The notes under the pieces are model-generated. The model had not been told where the DNA came from, ran no database searches, and saw only the letters and a program-made list of their open reading frames with translations. Positions 56,601-64,000 of a DNA stretch of 64,000 nt are shown piece by piece. Source of the DNA: Bacteroidetes Order II. bacterium. Its GTDB lineage: Bacteria; Bacteroidota; Rhodothermia; Rhodothermales; UBA2364. Where the stretch lies: the NCBI GenBank assembly GCA_016788705.1, contig JAEUSQ010000018.1:163924-227923 (forward strand), in the 5' to 3' direction. The translations under genes and the position numbers were made by a program. Position 1 is the stretch's first letter; every line of letters starts with the position of its first letter.

Positions 56601-56639
56601 TATAAAGGGATTACCTTTGGGAATCCGTTACACAAGGGA

Positions 56640-59201
56640 TCAATTTTTGGGATCAAAGATTTTTTCAATCCGAACAAGGGCATCTTGGTAGTGCAAGCGG
56701 GTAAGTTCATCTCGGGTCTTCGGGAGCGCTGTCCGCAACTGATTTTGGAGCTTTTGCAATTCACCCCGTACCAAGGCCCGTACATCCGATTGGCTGGCAT
56801 TGACGCCAATACCAAAAATTTTGGCGGGATTAAACGTGGCAGAAGGCGTAAACGCAGGCACCGTATTGGTATTCATCAAGGCATCAGCCCGGTCTAAATA
56901 TCCACGTTGTAGGTTCCGGCGATAAGCATCCACCGCAGCTCCCGTAGCCGCTTCGGTCCAAACCCCATTACGCACATCTGTCAACAACTGCAACGCCGTG
57001 TATTGGCCACCGGGTTCGCCCAACGCATTTGCTTCGATGATCCGCCCAATACGTGCAATATCCAACACTTGGTTCAAAACACCCACTTGGGTTGTCCGAA
57101 CCCGCTCCATCATCCCAGTGCCTTCAAAACGACGCAACACATTAGGATCTACCATCCACATAGGAGTTTTGAAACATTGGTCAATCAAAAATTGCAGGGC
57201 GCGTTTTTGCTTTTCAGCAGGCACCATCGAATAAACCACCCCTGCCTGATCCATGGTTTTATAGTCTTCCTGCACCCCACCAATGTTGTTCAAAACATGG
57301 CCCATATAGCGGCGATATTGACCCACCACCTGACCATATAGTTCTTCCAAGTCTTTATAATCCTTCGCACTTTCATTCGTCCAATTTTGTAGGTTTGGGA
57401 GAATGCGCTTCAGGTTCCGGATCCCCAATTCACTGGCCCGCATCGCATCGTCTCCTAAGTCCTCGGTCTGGGAAGAGGGATCATACCCCCCCTGTTTTCC
57501 AAATCGGTACATCCGGTTGTTTTCTTTTTCACGAATCCAAGCATTAAGAACCGACCGTTCGTCATCGGCAGATTTTGCTTCTGGAATAGGACGATATCCC
57601 CAACGGATAGCGTGAATGTCGTAGACCCCAATGCCGGGAAAAAGATTCACCCCTTTGTCTTCTGGCTGCGCAACATAATTAAAGCGGGCATAATCCATGA
57701 TGGAGGGCGAAATAAAATGCTTTTTGGTAAACGTGGCGGAGCGGAGTGAGTCCACAGGATAAGCGGAAGAAGCTCCCATATTGTGCGGCAGACCCAAGGT
57801 ATGTCCCACTTCGTGCGCCGAAACAAAGCGGATCAGCTCGCCCATCAGTTCATCCGAGAACTTCACTTTTCGGGCCTCTGGATTGACAGCAGCGGTTTGG
57901 ATGAGGAACCAGTTCCGAAGCAAGTTCATGACGTTATGATACCATCCAATATCCGACTCGATGATTTCGCCGGAACGGGGATCCGCCAAACTCGGTCCAT
58001 ACGCATTTTCAATATCCGACGAAAAATACCGGATTACCGAATACCGCGCATCTTCTGGGCTAAACTCCGGGTCTTCTTCTGCGGTAGGCGGATCTTTGGC
58101 AACGATGGCATTTTTGAACCCAGCCGCTTCAAACGCAACCCGCCAATCGTCCACCCCTTTTTTCAGGTATGGGCGCCATTTTTCGGGCGTGGCGGGGTCT
58201 ATGTAATACACAATTGGCTTAACAGGTTCTACCAACTCGCCGCGTTTCCAAGCATTCCAATCCTTAGGTTCTAACCGCCAACGCTTGATGTAGGTCCGGG
58301 TTTCGGCACGCTGGGCATCCAGCCCATAATCTCTGGTGGAAACAGAAAAATAGCTCACACGGTTGTCTAAAAGCCTCGGTTGCATCGGTTTTTTGGGGAG
58401 TAGCAACATGGATTGGTTCATCTCTACCGAAATCGTGCCCGTTGCAGATTGGCTGGGGGGTGCACCTGCATCATACGTCAAAATGTGACGCACCTCAACA
58501 TTAATCGGATAACTATTCATCCGGACAATCATGGTACGCTCCGGATCCAAGCGCCTAACCTGAAACTGCGTCCGCTGAAACGAAGGCAGGCCCAAAATCG
58601 GGATGTCTTGCGTAAACAATTGGGTGGCTTCGATGACCACCGCAGACGTGTCGCTGTTGAAGGCACGAATATCAAAGGCCCGGATGATCGGCTCAAAATT
58701 GGACGCTTCTACCGCCTTACGAATGGGCAGGCTGTCGGCAGCCGTATTGCGATAACTAATCGTCCGTAGCAAGATTTTTTTGTCGGCGCGTTGCCAGCGA
58801 ATCACTTGCTCATTTTGGGATTGCTCGCCGCCATAGCCTAAGTTGTCAGCGGTTTTGGCAATACGACTCACCAATAGCATTTCTCGGTTCAGGAGCGAAT
58901 CCGGCACTTCAAAGTACCATTTTCCATCCACTTCGTGAACCCAGAACAGCCCTTTATCGGTTTTGGCTTTCGCCGTTATCACTTCTTTATACGGCTTGAT
59001 ACCGGTATCCGGTGTGCCCGGACGTGCCCCCGCCGGAGGCGTGGCTGCAGTTGGCGTGGCCGTTGCAGGGGTGGCAGGCTTTGGTGCATTAGAGGCAACG
59101 GGTTGTGTGGCAGGTGGCGTCGGAGGCGTCGGTTTGGCGCCCGAACAACCCGCGATCAACACCATCAGCCCAAACATCATTTTGCTGATAGTACGACTCA
59201 T
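56640..59201 (-). CDS. Zinc-dependent metalloprotease lipoprotein (DUF5117/DUF5118 type)
   Basis: An 853-residue lipoprotein (signal ending VLIAGC) with a Pro/Ala/Thr-rich linker. The N-terminal part fits the DUF5118/DUF5117 arrangement found before some zinc proteases (KTDKGLFWVHEVDGKWYFEVPDSLLNREMLL). The catalytic site HEVGHTLGLPHNM gives HExxHxxGxxH, with SIMDYAR as Met-turn. Family members are mostly uncharacterised outer-membrane or periplasmic peptidases. It is a single gene converging on the amine oxidase gene. Confidence 0.88.
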   Translation of the reverse strand: MSRTISKMMFGLMVLIAGCSGAKPTPPTPPATQPVASNAPKPATPATATPTAATPPAGARPGTPDTGIKPYKEVITAKAKTDKGLFWVHEVDGKWYFEVPDSLLNREMLLVSRIAKTADNLGYGGEQSQNEQVIRWQRADKKILLRTISYRNTAADSLPIRKAVEASNFEPIIRAFDIRAFNSDTSAVVIEATQLFTQDIPILGLPSFQRTQFQVRRLDPERTMIVRMNSYPINVEVRHILTYDAGAPPSQSATGTISVEMNQSMLLLPKKPMQPRLLDNRVSYFSVSTRDYGLDAQRAETRTYIKRWRLEPKDWNAWKRGELVEPVKPIVYYIDPATPEKWRPYLKKGVDDWRVAFEAAGFKNAIVAKDPPTAEEDPEFSPEDARYSVIRYFSSDIENAYGPSLADPRSGEIIESDIGWYHNVMNLLRNWFLIQTAAVNPEARKVKFSDELMGELIRFVSAHEVGHTLGLPHNMGASSAYPVDSLRSATFTKKHFISPSIMDYARFNYVAQPEDKGVNLFPGIGVYDIHAIRWGYRPIPEAKSADDERSVLNAWIREKENNRMYRFGKQGGYDPSSQTEDLGDDAMRASELGIRNLKRILPNLQNWTNESAKDYKDLEELYGQVVGQYRRYMGHVLNNIGGVQEDYKTMDQAGVVYSMVPAEKQKRALQFLIDQCFKTPMWMVDPNVLRRFEGTGMMERVRTTQVGVLNQVLDIARIGRIIEANALGEPGGQYTALQLLTDVRNGVWTEAATGAAVDAYRRNLQRGYLDRADALMNTNTVPAFTPSATFNPAKIFGIGVNASQSDVRALVRGELQKLQNQLRTALPKTRDELTRLHYQDALVRIEKIFDPKN

Positions 59202-59416
59202 GTGGTTTGTATTTGGGTGAGATTAAAAAGGTAAGGAAGTACAATATACCTCATTTTGGGGACGGATTTACCAAGATTGGGTTACACGTATCAATCTGAT
59301 CTTTATCTCGACCTGTTCAGCAATCGGATTTTTGCTGCGTTTTACCCAATCAATTAGTATCTTCAAAACGTTTTTTCATCTTTCGTCCTTTTCGTATTCT
59401 TCGCTTTTGTGCCTAT

Positions 59417-60829
59417 ATGTTCCGAACCTTATACAACAAAGCTTTGTTTTTATTAAAGTTAAAAAAACCCAATACTCTTTGGATGCCTGCACATTTTTCG
59501 GAAGGTATGGTGTTGCAACAACAAACCAAGGTGCCCATTTGGGGCAAAGCCGAACCCGGCCTTACGATTCGGGTAAGTGCTTCTTGGCAAAGCGAAACCA
59601 TAGAAACCACCACCACCGCACACGGGGTTTGGAACCTCCGCCTTGCCACACCGCGTGCTGGCGGGCCGTTTTCCCTGAGCATTACAGATGGCCACCAAAC
59701 CTTTCACCTCCAAAAGGTATTCATTGGCGAAGTATGGCTTTGTTCGGGGCAATCCAATATGGAGTGGAGTGCCAATATGGGCATTCTGAATGGCCGTTTG
59801 GAAGTGGAGGCCGCCCAATATCCGCAAATCCATTTTTTTAACGTGGCCCGCCATGCCTCTGAAATCCCGTTAGACCACCTCAAGGGGAAGTGGCAGGTTT
59901 GTACTCCGGCCAGTATGCAAAATTTCAGCGCCGTTGCCTATTTTTTTGCACGACGGCTACAAGAAGTCCTGAACGTCCCCATTGGGTTGATACAAGCGGC
60001 TTGGGGCGGAACACCTGCCGAGGTCTGGATACCGGAAAAGGCACTGATGGCCAACGAATTTTTACGCGAAGCCGCTAAAAAACAGATACCCCGCCTTTGG
60101 GGGCCTCATGAACCGGGCAGAACCTATAACGCCATGATTCAACCCCTGTGGCCTTATAAAATCGCTGGCGTCTTGTATTATCAGGGCGAATCGAATGTGG
60201 AAAATGCCTATGCTTATGAAGCATTGTTAGAGACGCTTATTACCTCTTGGCGGACAGAGTGGGCCGAGGTATTTCCCTTTTTTATTGCCCAAATTGCCCC
60301 CTATGACTACGAAATTCCCGAATCCGGGGTGATGATTCGGGAAGCACAACGGCGCGTGGCCAGTAAATTGGCTGCCAGCGGCCTCGTGGTGACGAGCGAC
60401 ATCGGAAATGTGCAAGACATTCATCCCATGAACAAGCAAGACGTGGGCCTTCGGTTTGCCAACCTGGCCCTGAACAGCCACTACCAGCAAGAAATGGGCC
60501 TAACCTCCGGCCCTATGTTCCGCAAAGCCGTGCGAAAAGGCGAACAAACTGTGGTCTATTTTGAAAACGCCTTGGGCCTCTGTACCAGCGACGGCGCACC
60601 ACCCACGCATTTTGAATTAGCCGGGCCATCGGGGGACTTTTTCCCCACTCATGCAGAAATTCTCCAAGATACCGTGATCCTCACCTCACCCACCACATTA
60701 GCCATGCCCGTCCAAATCCGGTTTGCATGGCACAATACCGCTACGCCAAACCTCGTTAACCGCGCAGGCCTCCCTGCATCCTGTTTTAAAGGAGAGGTCG
60801 AGGACTTTTCCCCCAAGGCAGGCGCTTAA
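59417..60829 (+). CDS. Sialate O-acetylesterase family protein (SASA)
   Basis: A 470-residue protein of the SASA hydrolase family. The nucleophile is Ser113 in CSGQSNMEW, with the family's N-terminal domain (FSEGMVLQQQTKVPIWGKAEPG) and AAWGGTPAEVWIP, YYQGESNVENA and PMNKQDVGLRFA towards the C-terminus. Members remove acetyl groups from sialic acid or xylan sugars. It lacks a clear signal peptide. Probably a sugar deacetylase acting inside the cell or in the periplasm. Runs away from the zinc protease gene. Confidence 0.88.
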   Translation: MFRTLYNKALFLLKLKKPNTLWMPAHFSEGMVLQQQTKVPIWGKAEPGLTIRVSASWQSETIETTTTAHGVWNLRLATPRAGGPFSLSITDGHQTFHLQKVFIGEVWLCSGQSNMEWSANMGILNGRLEVEAAQYPQIHFFNVARHASEIPLDHLKGKWQVCTPASMQNFSAVAYFFARRLQEVLNVPIGLIQAAWGGTPAEVWIPEKALMANEFLREAAKKQIPRLWGPHEPGRTYNAMIQPLWPYKIAGVLYYQGESNVENAYAYEALLETLITSWRTEWAEVFPFFIAQIAPYDYEIPESGVMIREAQRRVASKLAASGLVVTSDIGNVQDIHPMNKQDVGLRFANLALNSHYQQEMGLTSGPMFRKAVRKGEQTVVYFENALGLCTSDGAPPTHFELAGPSGDFFPTHAEILQDTVILTSPTTLAMPVQIRFAWHNTATPNLVNRAGLPASCFKGEVEDFSPKAGA

Positions 60830-61162
60830 AGGTATCGCTTCTAACCCCTGCAAAACGCCCTCTAATGCGTTGAATGATGAACGCTTCATGGCGAAGGGGA
60901 ATTCATGTACCCCCAATAAGGGTGTCGCCCTCAATCTTCCGAAGAACAAGTCGCTATACAGCCATAAAAAGTATTGCCCTCTCTGCTTCGTCAGGCCAGA
61001 AACAACTAACACATTTTTCAAAACCTAAATCATTATATATACTACATCTACACAAAATTTAAACATTGAATTCGACGTTCTTGCACCTACTTAAAAACAG
61101 AACTATATTGTGGTTGCCCTTAGTGAAGCCGTATAAATACTTTCAAATCCCCAAATACATGC
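60830..61162. other. 333-bp gap before the CRISPR remnant
   Basis: No gene, terminator or CRISPR-like direct repeat was recognised. Short open frames here have no family signal. Confidence 0.4.
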
Positions 61163-61795
61163 GTGCATCCCATATGCCCGATTTATCGTTTGGTATTTTT
61201 TCGCTTTGAAATCCGCTGTACCACCGAGATGCACCTGCGTCCGTTTGTGGCTTCGGTCTTGCGTGGCGCATTTGGATCTCAATTCCGGCGCTTGGTCTGC
61301 CTCACCCGCATGGAGACCTGCGAGGGCTGTATGCTGCGTTCACAATGTCCATGTGGTGTTTTGTTTGAACCCGCACCGGATACGCTGACGCTACATTTTC
61401 TAACCGCTACACACCTGAAACACAACCGCCAACAAGTCCGAATCCCCGAATTCCACCACATCATTTGAACCCTCTACCGGAGAATCTCGAACCTGATGTA
61501 TTTCTATGAGGGCAAAATATGGGAACTTGACTTTAATGCCGCATTCGCCGACGCCGAGGCCGTGGTTACCATACACCGGAACACCCGCTGGAAAAACCTA
61601 CGACGCTATACCGCTCGGCTCCAAACCGAGTTGGATAATGAGGGCTTTGCCGGAGACCTTACGTTCTATGGCAATATCGCCCCTTTTTGGCCAGCACTCC
61701 TCGCCGGACAGTTCCTCCACATGGGCCATGCCGCCGTCTTTGGACTGGGAAGATACACGTGCTCGGTCTCAAATGTAGCACCGATTTCTGCCTAA
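61163..61795 (+). pseudogene. cas6: cas6 remnant (CRISPR RNA endonuclease), broken
   Basis: The N-terminal part (61163-61380) has the Cas6/RAMP marks MHLRPFVASVLRGAFGSQFRRLVC, then cysteines in CEGCMLRSQC and VLFEP. It jumps directly to TLTLHFLTATHLKH, so a middle region (likely 100 residues or so) is missing in frame. TGA at 61466-61468 interrupts what reads as IPEFHHII*TLYRRISNLMYF. The final part has the glycine-rich end HMGHAAVFGLGRYTC. Cas6 cuts the precursor crRNA. Both lesions are seen directly; the homology to the PF10040-type Cas6 is from recall. Confidence 0.75.
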
Positions 61796-62035
61796 AACGA
61801 TTGTACCCCACCACCCCACCCACTTCGGTTGACCCTCTCAGCTGAATGGTATTTTTATGTGTTTTATTATGCTTTTTTGTTGTAAAAATAGTTTCAAAGA
61901 ATATACTTTTATAGCATTTAGGGGTTTACAATGCGAGAGGGATTTGGTATATTGTTTGTATGCAATTTCACAAATTTTGTTGTAAACTTATACATAAAAC
62001 ATCTTCTCCCTCATCCGTTTTTCAAGAATGCCTAC
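61796..62035. other. Gap between cas6 remnant and cmr1
   Basis: 240 bp, AT-rich, no CRISPR repeats seen. The frame open from 61931 upstream of cmr1 has no family signal and is taken as leader. Confidence 0.4.
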
Positions 62036-62854
62036 ATGGAAACTTTAACCTATACCTGCGAAGTCATTAGCCCTATGTTCCTGACTGGCGCTGATGGAGA
62101 TACACCAGAACTTCGACCTTCCAGTTTGAAAGGAGCTATGCGTTTTTGGTGGCGTGCATTAAATGGGCATTTACCCCTTACAGATCGGACTGAAAAAAGG
62201 AGGGATGAGACGATATTCATCAGAACCGGACTAAAAACCCGTGAAACCCAGATATTTGGAGGAGCAGGCGGAGGACAAGATGCCCAACGAAGTTCTTTTT
62301 CCATTCAGATACGGGCCACAGAAGTAGATATTCAGTCAGAAGCACTTGTGCCACATAAACGTTTTATGAAAGCAAAAGCGTTTACAACTGGCTCTGCTTT
62401 TGAGGTAATCTTTAGATTTCCGAAAGGATATAAGATCAGTGCCAAAGAAAATGAAAAGGAAATAATCTTTGATCAGGAAAAGTTGGATGCTTTATTTCGG
62501 CTAACGTGTATTTTAGGCGAGCTTGGAAAAAGGGTAAGACGTGGTATGGGAAGCGTAAGTGTAGAGTCTATATCAATGCCCACTCTCTTTAAATATATTT
62601 CTGTTATGACGCCTTTTTATAAAAGAGAGGACAACTTAATTGTTAATATTTTTAAAGGACGTATTGAAGATTATGGAGTAATTGAAGAAATCGAAATTGG
62701 TACCCCTACAGAAGTAGCCCCATTTCTTCTTAAGGTGAGTGAAGCCACCCATCATGGAAAAGCTAAACATAAAGAGTCTTACGAAGTTTCAATGCGGCAC
62801 GCCATACCACTAGACATTTGGAAGAGTTGTAGGAATTTCATACTATTGAGGTAG
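62036..62854 (+). CDS. cmr1: Cmr1-type type III-B CRISPR protein, truncated
   Basis: The start METLTYTCEVISPMFLTGAD and the RAMP signature LRPSSLKGAMRFWWRALNGHL are those of Cmr1, a subunit of the type III-B effector. The region LGELGKRVRRGMGSVSVESI is the RAMP glycine-rich loop. At 272 residues it is shorter than the usual 350-450. The C-terminus ends in a sequence with no Cmr1 character (SCRNFILLR), just before a transposase, so an insertion likely removed the rest. The start ATG 62036 was chosen over a longer in-frame start at 61931. It is the only other CRISPR gene in view. Confidence 0.75.
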   Translation: METLTYTCEVISPMFLTGADGDTPELRPSSLKGAMRFWWRALNGHLPLTDRTEKRRDETIFIRTGLKTRETQIFGGAGGGQDAQRSSFSIQIRATEVDIQSEALVPHKRFMKAKAFTTGSAFEVIFRFPKGYKISAKENEKEIIFDQEKLDALFRLTCILGELGKRVRRGMGSVSVESISMPTLFKYISVMTPFYKREDNLIVNIFKGRIEDYGVIEEIEIGTPTEVAPFLLKVSEATHHGKAKHKESYEVSMRHAIPLDIWKSCRNFILLR

Positions 62855-63863
62855 TGAAACAGCCAAGATCCTCATGTCCTCGCTACACAGCAAGAATAAC
62901 GACTTTATCTCGAAGTACGGCCGAGCGGCGTACTCGAACCTATTCCTGATCGTGCATTTGATACAAATCTGTCGGACGGTGAACCTGAATCGGCTCAAAC
63001 TCAAGATGTCGCATATCCTTCGTAGGACAGGCCATTCGACTACGCCTTCAAGCCACTACAAACGCCTCTGCCGGTTTTTTCAAGATTACGGAAACGACCC
63101 CGTTTTTTTGAGGAAGCCAGCCTATTGCTCGTGCAAATGCTTAAAGCAAAGGGCTGCCGACTGTTGCTGCTTGACGGGACAACGTGGGATTTTAACGGTG
63201 GTCACATACATTATCTCGTGCTTTCCATCTTGGTTCGCGGTGTCTCGATCCCCATCTATTTCGCAGACCTTGAAAAAGCGGGCGCTTCCAACCAAGAAGA
63301 GCGCACTACGTTTATAAAAAGGGTCTTGGGCAAACTCTGCATAGAGGGAATGACCCTGATTGCAGATCGGGAATACGTGGGCGAGGATTGGTTTTAATCC
63401 GTAATAGACAATAAGTTAAACTTCATCATTCGCCTCAAAAAAGGAGATTATGAGGTGGTCTACAATGCAGGACAAGGCGGACGATACGACAAGGCTTGGG
63501 CAAAATGCCTTCGCACGGGAAAGGTTTCGGCTAGGACAATAGAACTGCTTTCTATCCCCTACACACTTGTGATGTGCCTCAACAGGAACCGCAAGGCAGC
63601 CGACAAAACCCTCTTTCTCCTCTCGAACTTGAAAGGTCGCAAAGCCATTGCCCAGACATACCTAATGAGGTGGAAGATAGAACGGATGTTCAAGCAGTTG
63701 AAGAGTGAGGGGTACGACATCGAAGCCGTTAACCTCAAGACCGCTGAAAGGCGGTGTCTGCTCATTCTTGCCGCTTGCATCGCTTTTGCCTTGACGGTGG
63801 CTGCTGCTTGGGGGAGGTATAAAAAATTCAAGACCATCAACAGAAAGGATGGCTTGGTACACC
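62855..63863 (+). mobile_element. IS4-family element, decayed
   Basis: Lies between truncated cmr1 and the IS3-like end. The left terminal repeat was not found and the right end is cut by the IS3-like element, so the limits are approximate. It carries the broken transposase gene described separately. Confidence 0.6.
62874..63863 (+). pseudogene. IS4-family transposase, broken
   Basis: The frame from 62874 (MSSLHSKNNDF) matches the IS4-family N-terminus, then homology continues in another frame at a T7 run (63103-63109); one extra T would restore it. From there FEEASLLLVQMLKAKG and LLLDGTTWDF (first Asp) follow, then IADREYVG (second Asp). An in-frame TAA at 63395-63397 follows WF. The last part has the YREK-type motif YLMRWKIERMFKQLK (catalytic Glu). 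The C-terminus is cut at 63864 by an IS3-like end. Three lesions are visible, so it is inactive. Confidence 0.8.
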
Positions 63864-64000
63864 TGAGGTGGTCTGATTTAGGCGGACACAAATCTAACTT
63901 AATATTGTGTCATGAAGAAACAAGAACAAGCATTAAGTCCTGCAAGTGCGAACCGGTTGCGGCGCAAGTATGACAGGGCGTTCAAAGAAGAAGCAGTGCG
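63864..64000 (+). mobile_element. IS3-like element, left end (runs off the window)
   Basis: Starts with TGAGGTGGTCTGATTTAG inside the broken IS4 transposase and carries the beginning of orfA. It matches a solo end at 46567. Its right end is beyond the window. Confidence 0.75.
63912..64000 (+). CDS. IS3-family transposase OrfA (partial)
   Basis: Only the first about 29 residues are present (MKKQEQALSPASANRLRRKY, then DRAFKEEAV). The RRKYDRxFKEEAV pattern is the start of the helix-turn-helix of IS3-family OrfA. The ATG lies 48 nt inside the element end, as is typical. Confidence 0.7.
   Translation, partial: MKKQEQALSPASANRLRRKYDRAFKEEAV

Noticed and set aside
60698..61028. Open frames on both strands between the esterase and cas6
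   Set aside because: They overlap the esterase end and gap, and show no known motif.
60830..62035. Possible CRISPR array near the cas genes
   Set aside because: No direct repeats of 24-40 nt with regular spacing were found on reading.
61931..62035. 35-residue N-terminal extension of Cmr1
   Set aside because: Family homology starts at ATG 62036; the extension is AT-rich and has no Cmr1 match.

Overview
The window most likely comes from a Bacteroidota-like bacterium, possibly a Rhodothermia-type lineage. This is inferred from three things. Several large secreted proteins end in a type IX secretion (T9SS) sorting domain. The 2-oxoacid dehydrogenase E1 components are fused alpha-beta chains. 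Most starts lack a clear Shine-Dalgarno sequence. The first two bases of about 210 are the end of a TonB-dependent receptor. No tRNA, rRNA or CRISPR array was seen.

Layout. Positions 1-8440 hold the receptor tail, a DinB-like protein, a broken GNAT acetyltransferase, a large outer-membrane protein, a T9SS-type metalloprotease and fumarylacetoacetase. Positions 8600-12660 hold a TPR lipoprotein, a Cys/Met-metabolism PLP enzyme, an RlpA-SPOR protein and a DUF1573 protein. Positions 12660-24080 hold a fused E1, a histidine kinase/response regulator pair, a T9SS phosphodiester glycosidase, alanine racemase, an OmpA-like protein, sucC and an LptF/LptG-type permease. Positions 24280-34520 hold a sugar-isomerase/oxidoreductase operon with an unknown third gene, a two-lipoyl E2, a tyrosine recombinase that lacks both catalytic arginines, an MFS exporter, an isoaspartyl peptidase, fabF and a DUF3467 protein. 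Positions 34890-46350 hold a nitroreductase, proline dehydrogenase, an NlpC/P60 hydrolase beside a second fused E1, an M36-like T9SS protease, a heme/copper lipoprotein and a glycosidase-like protein.

Positions 46350-49180 form an accessory island. It carries transposase debris, an arrestin-like protein, a divergent MTAP/PNP-family phosphorylase, and a two-gene minus-strand operon encoding two small peptides with double-glycine leaders, like bacteriocin or pheromone precursors. An MtnK-like kinase follows. Positions 50300-60830 hold housekeeping and surface functions: M24 aminopeptidase, miaA, a solute-binding protein fused to LysM, an acyltransferase, a flavin amine oxidase, a zinc protease and a sialate esterase.

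The right end (61160-64000) is a ruined type III CRISPR-Cas locus. A cas6 remnant has an internal deletion and an in-frame stop. It is followed by a 3'-truncated cmr1, then a decayed IS4-family element, which is itself cut by the left end of an IS3-like element running off the window. A 55-bp near-copy of that same IS3-type end sits at 46567, fused exactly to an IS630-type fragment, so the same element family has moved at both places.

The most unusual items are the orphan double-glycine peptide pair, the recombinase without catalytic arginines, the nested insertions in the CRISPR locus, and the binding-protein/LysM fusion.
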